Positions 1 through 6,468 of a stretch of 7,009 nt of DNA are shown piece after piece. A program made the position numbers and the translations under genes. Position 1 is the stretch's first letter. Every line of letters begins with the position of its first letter. The DNA is from CAZTME01 sp964614795 (lineage in GTDB: Bacteria > Patescibacteriota > Microgenomatia > UBA1400 > PJMF01), in assembly GCA_964614795.1 (NCBI GenBank), contig CAZTME010000063.1, positions 1 through 7,009 on the forward strand. Reading direction: 5' to 3'. Below the pieces are notes generated by a model, which worked only from the letters and a program-made list of their open reading frames with translations, did not search any database and was not told where the DNA came from.

Positions 1-3000
1 AGCAAGCCATACCCAGCATAGGACAACAGTTGCGGCCAATATAAAATCGTCACCCTAATTTCCTCACTTTCCCTATCTGCAGCATTTGCTTGAGTGGCAG
101 AAGCTACATTACCAGGAATAATCCACCCATTCGCCCAACCGTTATACTTGACATGCTCAAACCGCTCCCAAAACCGCCAGCCAGAAAAAGCAACCCAGCC
201 GGGGTCGTGGGATTGGTCGTTAGTGATCAACAGATCATTTGATTGTAAAGTATTAACGTTGTATCTATGTAGAAAAAATGAATTATCAACATTTTCTACT
301 AGAACTTTTGTTGGATTACTTGGTATAAAATTTAGAGCGAGTAATTGTTTAACAGGAACAGTTATTAAAATTATGTCTTTTAGAAGGTACGAAGAATTTT
401 CATAAAATGAGGGATTTTCAAGAACTAATTGATAACCTTTATTATTTTCTTTTCCTGGATAAATGATTAATTTCGTTTCAAAATTTTCAGACTTTATTCT
501 GCTGATTTTTTGCTCTATCATTGGATAATCATTTGATAAATCTTTAACAATGATTTTTGGTGTCACTGTAGATTGAATTGTTCCTGTTACAATCAGTAAT
601 TTTCCTATGTCATTAGCTGTATTTTGTGCATACAAATAAACACACGATTGTGACCTGTTTTTTGAAACTATTTTAATTCCTGTAGCTTCAAAACTGTGAG
701 TTACTTCGCCTTTTTGACCAAGAGAACAGTTAATTAAATCTGCCTTTTGATAAATTTCTGCACTAGTTGCAGAGTATTCCTGCTTGGGCCATTTTATCAG
801 TATTTTATGATAGCCAGATTTAAGAATTACTAAGTCATTCTTAATTAATGCGATGTTTGGAAATTTAAATACCGCGTCATTAGCTTTATTTATTCTAGTG
901 TCATTTTGATCAGCAACAATTTGTACAGTAATATCTTCGCTAAATGGAAGAGTTAATTCGCCCAAATGAATGATTTCTTCCAAATAAAGTTCATGATTTG
1001 AAATATCAAAAATTTGCTCATTTATTCTCACTTTTGAAATATCAACAAGATCTTTTGATAATTCAAGCTCAATATCGCTAAAGCTCAAATAGATTGTTTC
1101 ATCTATACTTATTGTTGGTAAGATAGGTTTTAAGATTAAATTATTTTTATTTTGATTAAAATATAAATTAAATGCCAATCTTTCTCCATTTTTTGGCATA
1201 AATTTTGTGAGATCTAAAAAATAATCATCCTTAAGTTCAAATTCTTTTTCTAAGAAAATCTCAGAACTACTTTGTGAAAGATAATTATCATTATTATTGT
1301 GAAAAATACTTGAAAATATGTTAAATACTGCATTGTGTTTAGTACTGAGAAAATAATTTGTCCGTTGATAATAAGGATCAATAGTGTGTCTAAGAAAATC
1401 TGAATCTTTTACAGCCTCAGCTGTGATTGATGCTTTGGGAGAAGATTCCTTAGCTTTCAAATAAACCTGTAGAAAATTTCCTTCATAAAATTGATTAAAC
1501 CTTTTATCGTTGCTAATTAGTCTTAACAAATTTTGTTCAGCAAATAAATTTTTATCTAATCCTGGTAAGAAAATTGATTCATCATAAATAATCGCATCTA
1601 TTTGGTATTTATCAACAAGTTGAGAAAATAATTCCGAATCTTCGTTGTAGATGGCTCGCACCATCTCTTTACGATAAGATTCGTTGTATGGGCTCCACAC
1701 GTCAAATGATCTTGAAAGAAATGACTGTGGAGTCATGTACCACCAAAAGCCCGATCCGGTGTAACCATCACCAGCTTCGCTCCATTTGTGCATATCCCAC
1801 CCCGTGTTGGTATATATTGGAAAAAGGGCTATCCGCATTGAATGGTCAAGTTTGTTTAATTTTTCACTTACTTCAATATATTCTGTTGGCAGTTCTAACC
1901 TGGCTCCTTTGTAAAAGAAATTTCCTCTCCAAATTGGAATTGAATTAAGTATTATCAAAAACAAAAATAATATAAAAATTAGAAAACTTTTCTTTGTATT
2001 TCTTTTGAATTTATTATTTACAGAAAAAATTAATACAATCATGCTAGTTAAACCAAAAGCTAAGCCTAATGCATACGCCATTGATATTTTGCTGTATGGA
2101 ATTCGAAATGCTTGATTGAGTACGGGTATTTGATGAATAAAAGAATTAAACCAAGAAAATGGAAGTGTGTTGGTAGTCAAAAGTGTCAAGGATGCAAAAC
2201 CAATTATGCTAAAAGCAAAATAGTTCTTTCTATAAAATAAAAATTGAATAGTGGAATATGTTAAGCCAATAATACATAAAAAAATTAACAAAGATTGTGA
2301 AACCTGCACGCTAAAATTGTTTAGATGATTAATCCAAGGTTGAAAAATTGGTTGATAATTCTCTTTATTAGTTTCTAACTCAAACCTAGGCTGATCATAA
2401 GAGTCAAAAAGAAAACCAATATTGAACAAACTTTTTGATAATTGCCCATAATACTTATTTCTTTCAATATAATCCTGAGTTGTATTTTGATTTAATTGAG
2501 ATTCAAGATAATAATCTTTTTGAGTGAATGTAAAATAAATAACATTGAATAGCCAATATGAATTAGCCAACAAGATCAGTATGATTATTACTATTGATTT
2601 TTTAAAATTTTCTTTCTTGTTTTGTTGAAATAGGGTATTAACTAATAATAGAGCAAAGGTAAAAAATAGATATGATATAAAAACAGGTGGAATAAAGCCA
2701 ATAATTGAGAGAAAAAATTGTAAAATAAAAAACAATAACCAATGAATCTTTTTCGTTGTTTTGTTATTAATTAAGATAAATATATAAAGAAAAGACCATG
2801 GAAATAAACCAAAAGCTACAATAAATGGTTCTAGGAACACATAAAAATTCTGCACTGTTCCAACTGAGGACATGTAAAAAAAAGAACCTATTAAAGACGC
2901 TAGTGCAATTTGGGTGGAAGTGACATTCGTTTGATTTTTTGATGAAAATAGATATGAAAATAATTTGTAAGAGCCAACACCTCCCATAAGCAACATCAAA

Positions 3001-3320
3001 AAGGCAAAAATGTACCTGAGAGTTGATTGTGGAAAAAATAAAGAAAACAAATATTGAATCATTGCTTGCGGTAATTGCGCTAAATAGCCGTGTCCTCCAT
3101 GTAATCCTAGGCCCTGAAATGATTGCCATGATTGAAACAATGATCTTTCAATCATTAATTTTGGATTAAAAGATGAATCCATTAAATCCCAGCTTAACAG
3201 CCACGTATTTGGAGTAAAATTACTAATGACAATGCTTGCCCAAAAAATTAGTAATGCAACGATTGCAAAAACATTAGTTAGCAAAGTCCGGGATTTTTTT
3301 TGCTCTAGCCATTGCATCAT
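1..3320 (-). CDS. Giant GT-C / AftD- or YfhO-like multi-pass membrane protein, 3' end outside window
   Basis: Minus-strand frame, open without a stop from 3320 to the window edge (1,106 full codons; C-terminus missing). It begins with a hydrophobic helix at residues 13-34, then an outside loop (about 35-100) containing SWDLMDSSFNPK and GLGLHGGHGYL. Roughly nine or ten further membrane segments follow to about residue 464, with an RIPYSK motif at 406-411 between late helices. A long soluble, beta-rich, presumably exported region follows (about 466-1095), ending in HVKYNGWANGW and YWPQLLSYAG, which looks like the start of a final helix. The layout resembles the AftD/DUF3367 arabinofuranosyltransferases and YfhO/PTPS-related membrane proteins: GT-C enzymes that use lipid-linked sugars outside the membrane. 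The acidic residues of the first loop (D45, D48) are candidate catalytic positions, by inference. Start: ATG at 3320 has a weak GGA upstream; ATG at 3353 is an in-frame alternative without a Shine-Dalgarno site. The frame overlaps the upstream glycosyltransferase by 47 nt, so the two are co-transcribed. Exact substrate unknown. Confidence 0.85.
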   Translation of the reverse strand, partial: MMQWLEQKKSRTLLTNVFAIVALLIFWASIVISNFTPNTWLLSWDLMDSSFNPKLMIERSLFQSWQSFQGLGLHGGHGYLAQLPQAMIQYLFSLFFPQSTLRYIFAFLMLLMGGVGSYKLFSYLFSSKNQTNVTSTQIALASLIGSFFYMSSVGTVQNFYVFLEPFIVAFGLFPWSFLYIFILINNKTTKKIHWLLFFILQFFLSIIGFIPPVFISYLFFTFALLLVNTLFQQNKKENFKKSIVIIILILLANSYWLFNVIYFTFTQKDYYLESQLNQNTTQDYIERNKYYGQLSKSLFNIGFLFDSYDQPRFELETNKENYQPIFQPWINHLNNFSVQVSQSLLIFLCIIGLTYSTIQFLFYRKNYFAFSIIGFASLTLLTTNTLPFSWFNSFIHQIPVLNQAFRIPYSKISMAYALGLAFGLTSMIVLIFSVNNKFKRNTKKSFLIFILFLFLIILNSIPIWRGNFFYKGARLELPTEYIEVSEKLNKLDHSMRIALFPIYTNTGWDMHKWSEAGDGYTGSGFWWYMTPQSFLSRSFDVWSPYNESYRKEMVRAIYNEDSELFSQLVDKYQIDAIIYDESIFLPGLDKNLFAEQNLLRLISNDKRFNQFYEGNFLQVYLKAKESSPKASITAEAVKDSDFLRHTIDPYYQRTNYFLSTKHNAVFNIFSSIFHNNNDNYLSQSSSEIFLEKEFELKDDYFLDLTKFMPKNGERLAFNLYFNQNKNNLILKPILPTISIDETIYLSFSDIELELSKDLVDISKVRINEQIFDISNHELYLEEIIHLGELTLPFSEDITVQIVADQNDTRINKANDAVFKFPNIALIKNDLVILKSGYHKILIKWPKQEYSATSAEIYQKADLINCSLGQKGEVTHSFEATGIKIVSKNRSQSCVYLYAQNTANDIGKLLIVTGTIQSTVTPKIIVKDLSNDYPMIEQKISRIKSENFETKLIIYPGKENNKGYQLVLENPSFYENSSYLLKDIILITVPVKQLLALNFIPSNPTKVLVENVDNSFFLHRYNVNTLQSNDLLITNDQSHDPGWVAFSGWRFWERFEHVKYNGWANGWIIPGNVASATQANAADRESEEIRVTILYWPQLLSYAGYGL

Positions 3321-4644
3321 AATATTTCCATTGTAATATTTTATTTTGTTCATTTCTTAAATTAAATAAGATGTTGTATTCGAAATCTAATCTTGCAACA
3401 GCACTGCGTTTGTGAGCCAACGTCTTGCTGAATAATTTAACTTTGTTGTAATGATTCCTATCTTTGATTAATCTGGAAATTTTATCTTCAAAATCTATGA
3501 TATTTCTATCAAATACCATAGAATTAATGTTTAAATTATTCTTTTTTGCAATAGTTTTGCAGTCATTCGAATTTAAATAAACGGCTAATTCTCGACTTAA
3601 TAAAAATGGTTTGCAATGTGCTAACGTATGAGCCCATGACCCAGAAGCACCTAGTATCCCACTATATGGAAGTACTATTAAGTCTGCCGCGTTAAAATAA
3701 GCCGATACTTGTTTTTCTGGAATAAATCCTGTGATTTTCACATTCTCATTTTTTGAAGCAAATTCTTTCACTCTTAAATAATATTGTTCATAGTGCCGTT
3801 TCCCCTCTTGAGAGGGTGATTTTCCACCAGCTATGATTAATTTTGAATTTAGTAGATGTCCTTTTTTCTGTATTTTGTTAAATGATTTGATTAACCAATC
3901 TGCTCCTTTATATTTACTAACGAATCCAAAACTCATGATCATTATTTCATTCTGGCGCAATCCTAATTTTTTTCTGATAGATAACCTGGCATGATTATTA
4001 GATTTTTTTTGAAATACCCAATGCGGACTGACAAAAATTTTTGGTTTGTTAACATAACGAGAGATATTCTTAGCAATTTGTTCCTCAAGAACAATTAATC
4101 TAGAAACAAGAATACTAATTAGAAAATAATATGTTGGAATCAATAATTCTAAGACTTTTAAAATAATAGTGTTAATTCTTCTACCTAGATGATCCGCTAA
4201 AAAATTTACATTTGTGACAACATTGTGCAAATAAAACATCACTTTTTTTCTCATCATTCTTAGCATTAAGATTAATAAAGGAAGCTCAGCCATGAGTAAT
4301 GGATTTCCACTGGTCAAATATTCAGAATGAATGTGAACAAGTTTGATTGAGGGAAATATAGACAACATTTTTATAATTTCATAAGGATGCATAAGAGAAT
4401 AATTAAAGGATGGAATTATCAACAAATTACCATTTTCTTTTATCTCAATTTTTCTGTTGAATTCATTCTCAACAAGTAACACAACTTTTTGACTTTTTAT
4501 ATTGATTAGGGAATGAAGAAGATGAGCTGTATATGTAGCAACTCCATGATGAGAATGAGAAACACCATCAAAAGGGTATTTTGATATGACTAGCAAAGTA
4601 CTAGGTTTATTGAACCTGCTAATTATATTTTTAGTTAATTTCAT
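3274..4644 (-). CDS. GT-B glycosyltransferase, family 4-like
   Basis: 456 residues, a usual length for GT4-type retaining glycosyltransferases, which move a sugar from a nucleotide donor to an acceptor at the cytoplasmic membrane face. N-terminal Rossmann-like half: STLLVISKYPF (15-25), the glycine loop HHGVATYTAHLL (32-43), VHIHSEY (103-109) and a YLHN segment (138-141). Hydrophobic stretches at about 116-131 and 167-186 may hold it to the membrane. C-terminal donor-binding half: SFGFVSKYKGADWLI (238-252), with the usual lysine-glycine at 246-247, LIIAGG (269-274), and ITGFIPEKQVSAYFNAADL (304-322). The acidic pair of the canonical E-x7-E motif is absent: the matching stretch reads SGILGASGSWAHTLAHCKP (328-346), with L331 and H339 near the expected positions. 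It is first gene of the operon with the giant membrane protein and probably acts in the same cell-surface glycan pathway. No closer substrate assignment is possible from sequence. The ATG is fixed by the promoter just upstream. Confidence 0.88.
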   Translation of the reverse strand: MKLTKNIISRFNKPSTLLVISKYPFDGVSHSHHGVATYTAHLLHSLINIKSQKVVLLVENEFNRKIEIKENGNLLIIPSFNYSLMHPYEIIKMLSIFPSIKLVHIHSEYLTSGNPLLMAELPLLILMLRMMRKKVMFYLHNVVTNVNFLADHLGRRINTIILKVLELLIPTYYFLISILVSRLIVLEEQIAKNISRYVNKPKIFVSPHWVFQKKSNNHARLSIRKKLGLRQNEIMIMSFGFVSKYKGADWLIKSFNKIQKKGHLLNSKLIIAGGKSPSQEGKRHYEQYYLRVKEFASKNENVKITGFIPEKQVSAYFNAADLIVLPYSGILGASGSWAHTLAHCKPFLLSRELAVYLNSNDCKTIAKKNNLNINSMVFDRNIIDFEDKISRLIKDRNHYNKVKLFSKTLAHKRSAVARLDFEYNILFNLRNEQNKILQWKYYDAMARAKKIPDFAN

Positions 4645-4653
4645 TATAGTCCT

Positions 4654-4682
4654 ATAATATAATATTTAGTAAGTTTTGTCAA
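4654..4682 (-). promoter_or_regulatory. Sigma70-type promoter of the glycosyltransferase operon
   Basis: On the minus strand, TTGACA (4677-4682) is followed by a 17-nt spacer and TATTAT (4654-4659), matching the housekeeping consensus at 11 of 12 positions. Only nine bases (AGGACTATA) separate the -10 box from the ATG at 4644. Transcription starting at the usual distance would begin about 1-4 nt before the ATG. The AGGA there looks like a Shine-Dalgarno site but would then not be in the mRNA. Confidence 0.8.
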
Positions 4683-4705
4683 CCTTATATTTATTAATAT
4701 AAGAT

Positions 4706-4735
4706 AAAAAAACCACTCAGAAGAGTGGTTTTTTT
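4706..4735 (-). terminator. Intrinsic terminator after the 513-residue protein gene
   Basis: A six-pair GC-containing stem (4713-4718 with 4723-4728; CCACTC/GAGTGG, loop of four) is flanked by seven A on one side and seven T on the other. Read on the minus strand it lies 22 nt past the TAG stop at 4757 and ends in seven U, so it terminates that gene ahead of the glycosyltransferase promoter. The symmetric A7/T7 flanks would also allow it to work on the plus strand, although no plus-strand gene points into it here. Confidence 0.9.
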
Positions 4736-4756
4736 ACACTTAAAAAATTGTTATTT

Positions 4757-6298
4757 CTAATTTGGAGGTGTGGGCGGTGCGTCATCGACTTTGGTCAATT
4801 TCCATATGGAGACTCTAATCAAATGTCCATTTTCACCAATTACCATTTGTAACACTTCTTGCCAAGTATCAACTACGAAGCTCTCATTCTCAATATCTAC
4901 TTGGTAGCCAAAAGGAGCTTCTCCAGTTGGATCTTCTTGTGGAAGTTGGAAACTTCCGTCTAAAACCCAAGGCTCATTGCCATCCGCAAAACCGCTGGGA
5001 ACCGATCCATAAGGCAATTCTCTCATGATTAAGGGCAGAAATAGGTCGTAATTCTCTTCAGTCTGTTCAGTATCTGGAACAAACCAAATTGTAAAATTTT
5101 GCGGTAATTCATCATTTCGGATAGAGTCAAGTAGTAGTGCCCATCTATCGAAAACAATCCTTTGACCTTCTCCTTGTTCATTATCAAACGTTATGACAAA
5201 ATGGGAATTTCCACTTTCTGGTGCCGGACTTTGAGTTGGTAGTTCAATTTCATTCAGATTGATTGCCCAACCCACATTACCTTCAATCCAACCTGCTGGT
5301 GGTTCTTGAGAAGTGTTAGATGTTTCTACTATACGCCAAATGGTTGCTGAATCAACTTGAATAACATCGCCTTCTTCATTATAAGTTTGAAGTTCTTCAA
5401 GCACTCCTTGCCAATGATCAATTGGTAACTTTTCATTCTGAATATCAATGACGTATCTGACCATCGTTCCATTTGGATCATTTTGTCTAAAAGGATCTGA
5501 GTCTGGCAGTCTCGCTGTTCCAGATAATATCCATGGGATTTTTTCAGACCAACCCTCTGGTGGTTGCGCAATTTCTGTAATTGGATCAGGGTTTTCAACC
5601 TCGCCAAAACCAATCCAAATTGAAGAAGGTGTTAAACCGCCATTGGTTAGAGTAAGTACTATTGACCAGTGATTTCTAGCATCATGAACTTCTCCATTGA
5701 TACTTACTTCATACCTTCTCCCACTATTAATAGGGGGTACCTCAAGTGGTAAACGTTTGCTACCGTCAAGAACAATGGGCTTACTGCCATCAAGCCATTC
5801 TTGTTCTATAAGAACTTCTTCAAAATCATGCTCTGCTATGATTCTGCGCACACTAATTCCAAAAGTTGTAGGATCCCTATAAAGAATATCTATATATTCC
5901 AGTACAGTTTCAACAGCGACCACTTCAGTTCCTCCTTCAATTAAAAATTTTGTAACTTCATAGCCAGTAGCTGGAGGATAAGCAACGGGATCTTCGTCCG
6001 TGGGAAAGTCTGGACATAATGTGGGCGCCATTGGCCAACTGCTTTTGCCAATTGCCCAGCCCTCCGGCATTACATCCCAAATTTGGTCTTCTTCAATGCC
6101 ACATTCTGGAATTGCAATTTGCTCTGGGGAAGTTGGCTCTGATGTAGCTGATTCAGCAGTAGGTGCTTGTATGATAGTTGGAGCGCCTGCAAGTACTTTT
6201 GCTAAAAAGTAATCATCTTTCCAAATGATTGCAGCTGGCTCTCTTCCTACTTGAGAATGTGCATATTGCGATTCAACATTGTTTATTGCTGTTGTCAT
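4757..6298 (-). CDS. Highly acidic, tryptophan-bearing repeat protein of unknown function
   Basis: 513 residues; I do not recognise a family. By hand count about 87 Asp/Glu against 27 Lys/Arg. No signal peptide or membrane helix is visible, so it is cytoplasmic or exported by an unconventional route. A low-complexity, threonine/alanine/proline/glutamate-rich N-terminal part (about 1-75) is followed by about five diverged repeats (near residues 78-154, 167-229, 247-324, 333-406, 434-502). The pattern is roughly PxGWxxGxxPWxLxGxxxLP, a YxVxIxNE hairpin, DxWxxVLxxL, and a closing SIWxI strand. The first repeat is most diverged and lacks the central Trp. The protein ends in a proline-rich tail (PPTPPN). 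Only two cysteines (66 and 95). The start is certain: an in-frame TGA lies four codons upstream and AAAGG sits 5 nt before the ATG. A perfect-consensus promoter and dedicated terminator suggest an abundant single-gene product. A binding, scaffold or surface role is possible but unproven. Confidence 0.82.
   Translation of the reverse strand: MTTAINNVESQYAHSQVGREPAAIIWKDDYFLAKVLAGAPTIIQAPTAESATSEPTSPEQIAIPECGIEEDQIWDVMPEGWAIGKSSWPMAPTLCPDFPTDEDPVAYPPATGYEVTKFLIEGGTEVVAVETVLEYIDILYRDPTTFGISVRRIIAEHDFEEVLIEQEWLDGSKPIVLDGSKRLPLEVPPINSGRRYEVSINGEVHDARNHWSIVLTLTNGGLTPSSIWIGFGEVENPDPITEIAQPPEGWSEKIPWILSGTARLPDSDPFRQNDPNGTMVRYVIDIQNEKLPIDHWQGVLEELQTYNEEGDVIQVDSATIWRIVETSNTSQEPPAGWIEGNVGWAINLNEIELPTQSPAPESGNSHFVITFDNEQGEGQRIVFDRWALLLDSIRNDELPQNFTIWFVPDTEQTEENYDLFLPLIMRELPYGSVPSGFADGNEPWVLDGSFQLPQEDPTGEAPFGYQVDIENESFVVDTWQEVLQMVIGENGHLIRVSIWKLTKVDDAPPTPPN
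4794..6067 (-). repeat. Five diverged protein-level tandem repeats
   Basis: Approximate units on the minus strand: 6067-5838, 5800-5613, 5560-5328, 5302-5082 and 4999-4794, about 63-78 codons each. Anchors that recur are PEGW/PAGW/PSGF, PWILSG/PWVLDG, the NE turn after YVIDI or YQVDI, a helix starting NHW/DHW/DRW/DTW (Trp 211, 296, 386, 479), and SIW/TIW (228, 321, 405, 499). The repetition is clear at protein level but I saw no long DNA identity, so the duplications are old. The boundaries are my own estimate. Confidence 0.7.
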
Positions 6299-6303
6299 AA
6301 GTA

Positions 6304-6308
6304 CCTTT
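6304..6308 (-). promoter_or_regulatory. Ribosome-binding site of the acidic repeat protein
   Basis: AAAGG on the minus strand lies five bases (TACTT) before the ATG at 6298. Its upstream edge touches the tandem heptamer block, so any secondary structure formed by those heptamers could change access to it. Confidence 0.7.
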
Positions 6309-6327
6309 CGTCATTCGTCATTCGTCT
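6307..6327. repeat. Three tandem TTCGTCA heptamers
   Basis: On the plus strand TTCGTCA, TTCGTCA and TTCGTCT follow without gaps. On the minus strand they lie in the untranslated leader immediately before the ribosome-binding site of the acidic repeat gene. They also contain two overlapping copies of TCATTCGT (6311-6318 and 6318-6325), each complementary to ACGAATGA at 6352-6359, so the leader could form one 8-bp stem in two alternative registers. Confidence 0.75.
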
Positions 6328-6379
6328 CATGTGATTAAGTAGTACACGTTCACGAATGAAAACAAAAGTTCAATAGTGT

Positions 6380-6408
6380 ATTATATAGGATATATATTAA
6401 TATGTCAA
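6380..6408 (-). promoter_or_regulatory. Perfect sigma70 consensus promoter of the acidic repeat gene
   Basis: Minus strand: TTGACA (6403-6408), a 17-nt spacer, and TATAAT (6380-6385), a 12-of-12 match with ideal spacing. Expected transcription start is near 6373, giving a leader of about 75 nt before the ATG at 6298. Such a promoter should be strong unless repressed; the palindrome at 6411-6431 adjoins its -35 box. Confidence 0.88.
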
Positions 6409-6410
6409 AT

Positions 6411-6431
6411 ATTATCATTAGCAGTGATAGT
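6411..6431. promoter_or_regulatory. Imperfect palindrome, candidate operator between divergent genes
   Basis: ATTATCA-N7-TGATAGT, with six of seven positions symmetric around 6421. A second nested inverted pair is TCATTA (6415-6420) with TAATGA (6431-6436). It sits directly upstream of the minus-strand -35 box and just before the presumed plus-strand promoter, where a dimeric regulator could control both genes. The AT-rich context makes chance palindromes fairly likely, so this is tentative. Confidence 0.35.
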
Positions 6432-6442
6432 AATGAGCGAAT

Positions 6443-6456
6443 TATTATGTTAAGAT
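6443..6456 (+). promoter_or_regulatory. Weak candidate -10 region for the membrane-anchored protein gene
   Basis: Two overlapping options are seen: TATTAT (6443-6448), with a poor TTAGCA at 6418-6423 and a long 19-nt spacer, and an extended form TGTTAAGAT (6448-6456) without a good -35 box. Either would give a very short leader. The contrast with the perfect minus-strand promoter implies weaker or activator-dependent expression of this gene. Confidence 0.3.
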
Positions 6457-6461
6457 AGAGG
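6457..6461 (+). promoter_or_regulatory. Ribosome-binding site of the membrane-anchored protein
   Basis: AGAGG lies seven bases before the ATG at 6469, which supports this start over later ATG codons in the frame, such as M28 at the membrane segment. Confidence 0.65.
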
Positions 6462-6468
6462 CATAAAT

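Larger units (their letters stand above)
236..4740. other. AT-rich segment covering most of the glycosylation operon
   Basis: Hand counts: 1-240 has 119 G/C of 240 (50%), while 241-420 has 48 of 180 (27%), 1141-1200 has 11 of 60 and 3301-3360 has 15 of 60. The right-hand gene (6481-6960) is again near 50%. The segment contains one internal GC-richer patch at about 1651-1810 (78 of 160). The step at about 235 is inside a reading frame, so it is not a gene boundary effect. No insertion sequence, integrase or direct repeat marks either edge in this window. Confidence 0.6.

Noticed and set aside
94..405. Plus-strand frame of 103 codons
   Set aside because: It lies antisense to the giant membrane protein, whose own frame stays open throughout; the translation has no domain-like pattern and no ribosome-binding site was seen.
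2767..3129. Minus-strand frame of 120 codons
   Set aside because: Alternate frame within the transmembrane part of the giant protein; its hydrophobic look comes from T-rich codons read out of frame.
236..4740. AT-rich segment as a transposon or integrated element
   Set aside because: No transposase, integrase, terminal inverted repeat, target duplication or tRNA was seen at its edges, so homologous exchange is the simpler reading.
5329..5882. Several short frames on both strands inside the acidic repeat gene
   Set aside because: They are shadows of a gene with a clear start, promoter, terminator and repeat structure.
6307..6327. Heptamer block as a CRISPR-like or attachment-site repeat
   Set aside because: The units are only 7 nt with no spacers, there is no cas or integrase gene, and no second copy elsewhere in the window was noticed.
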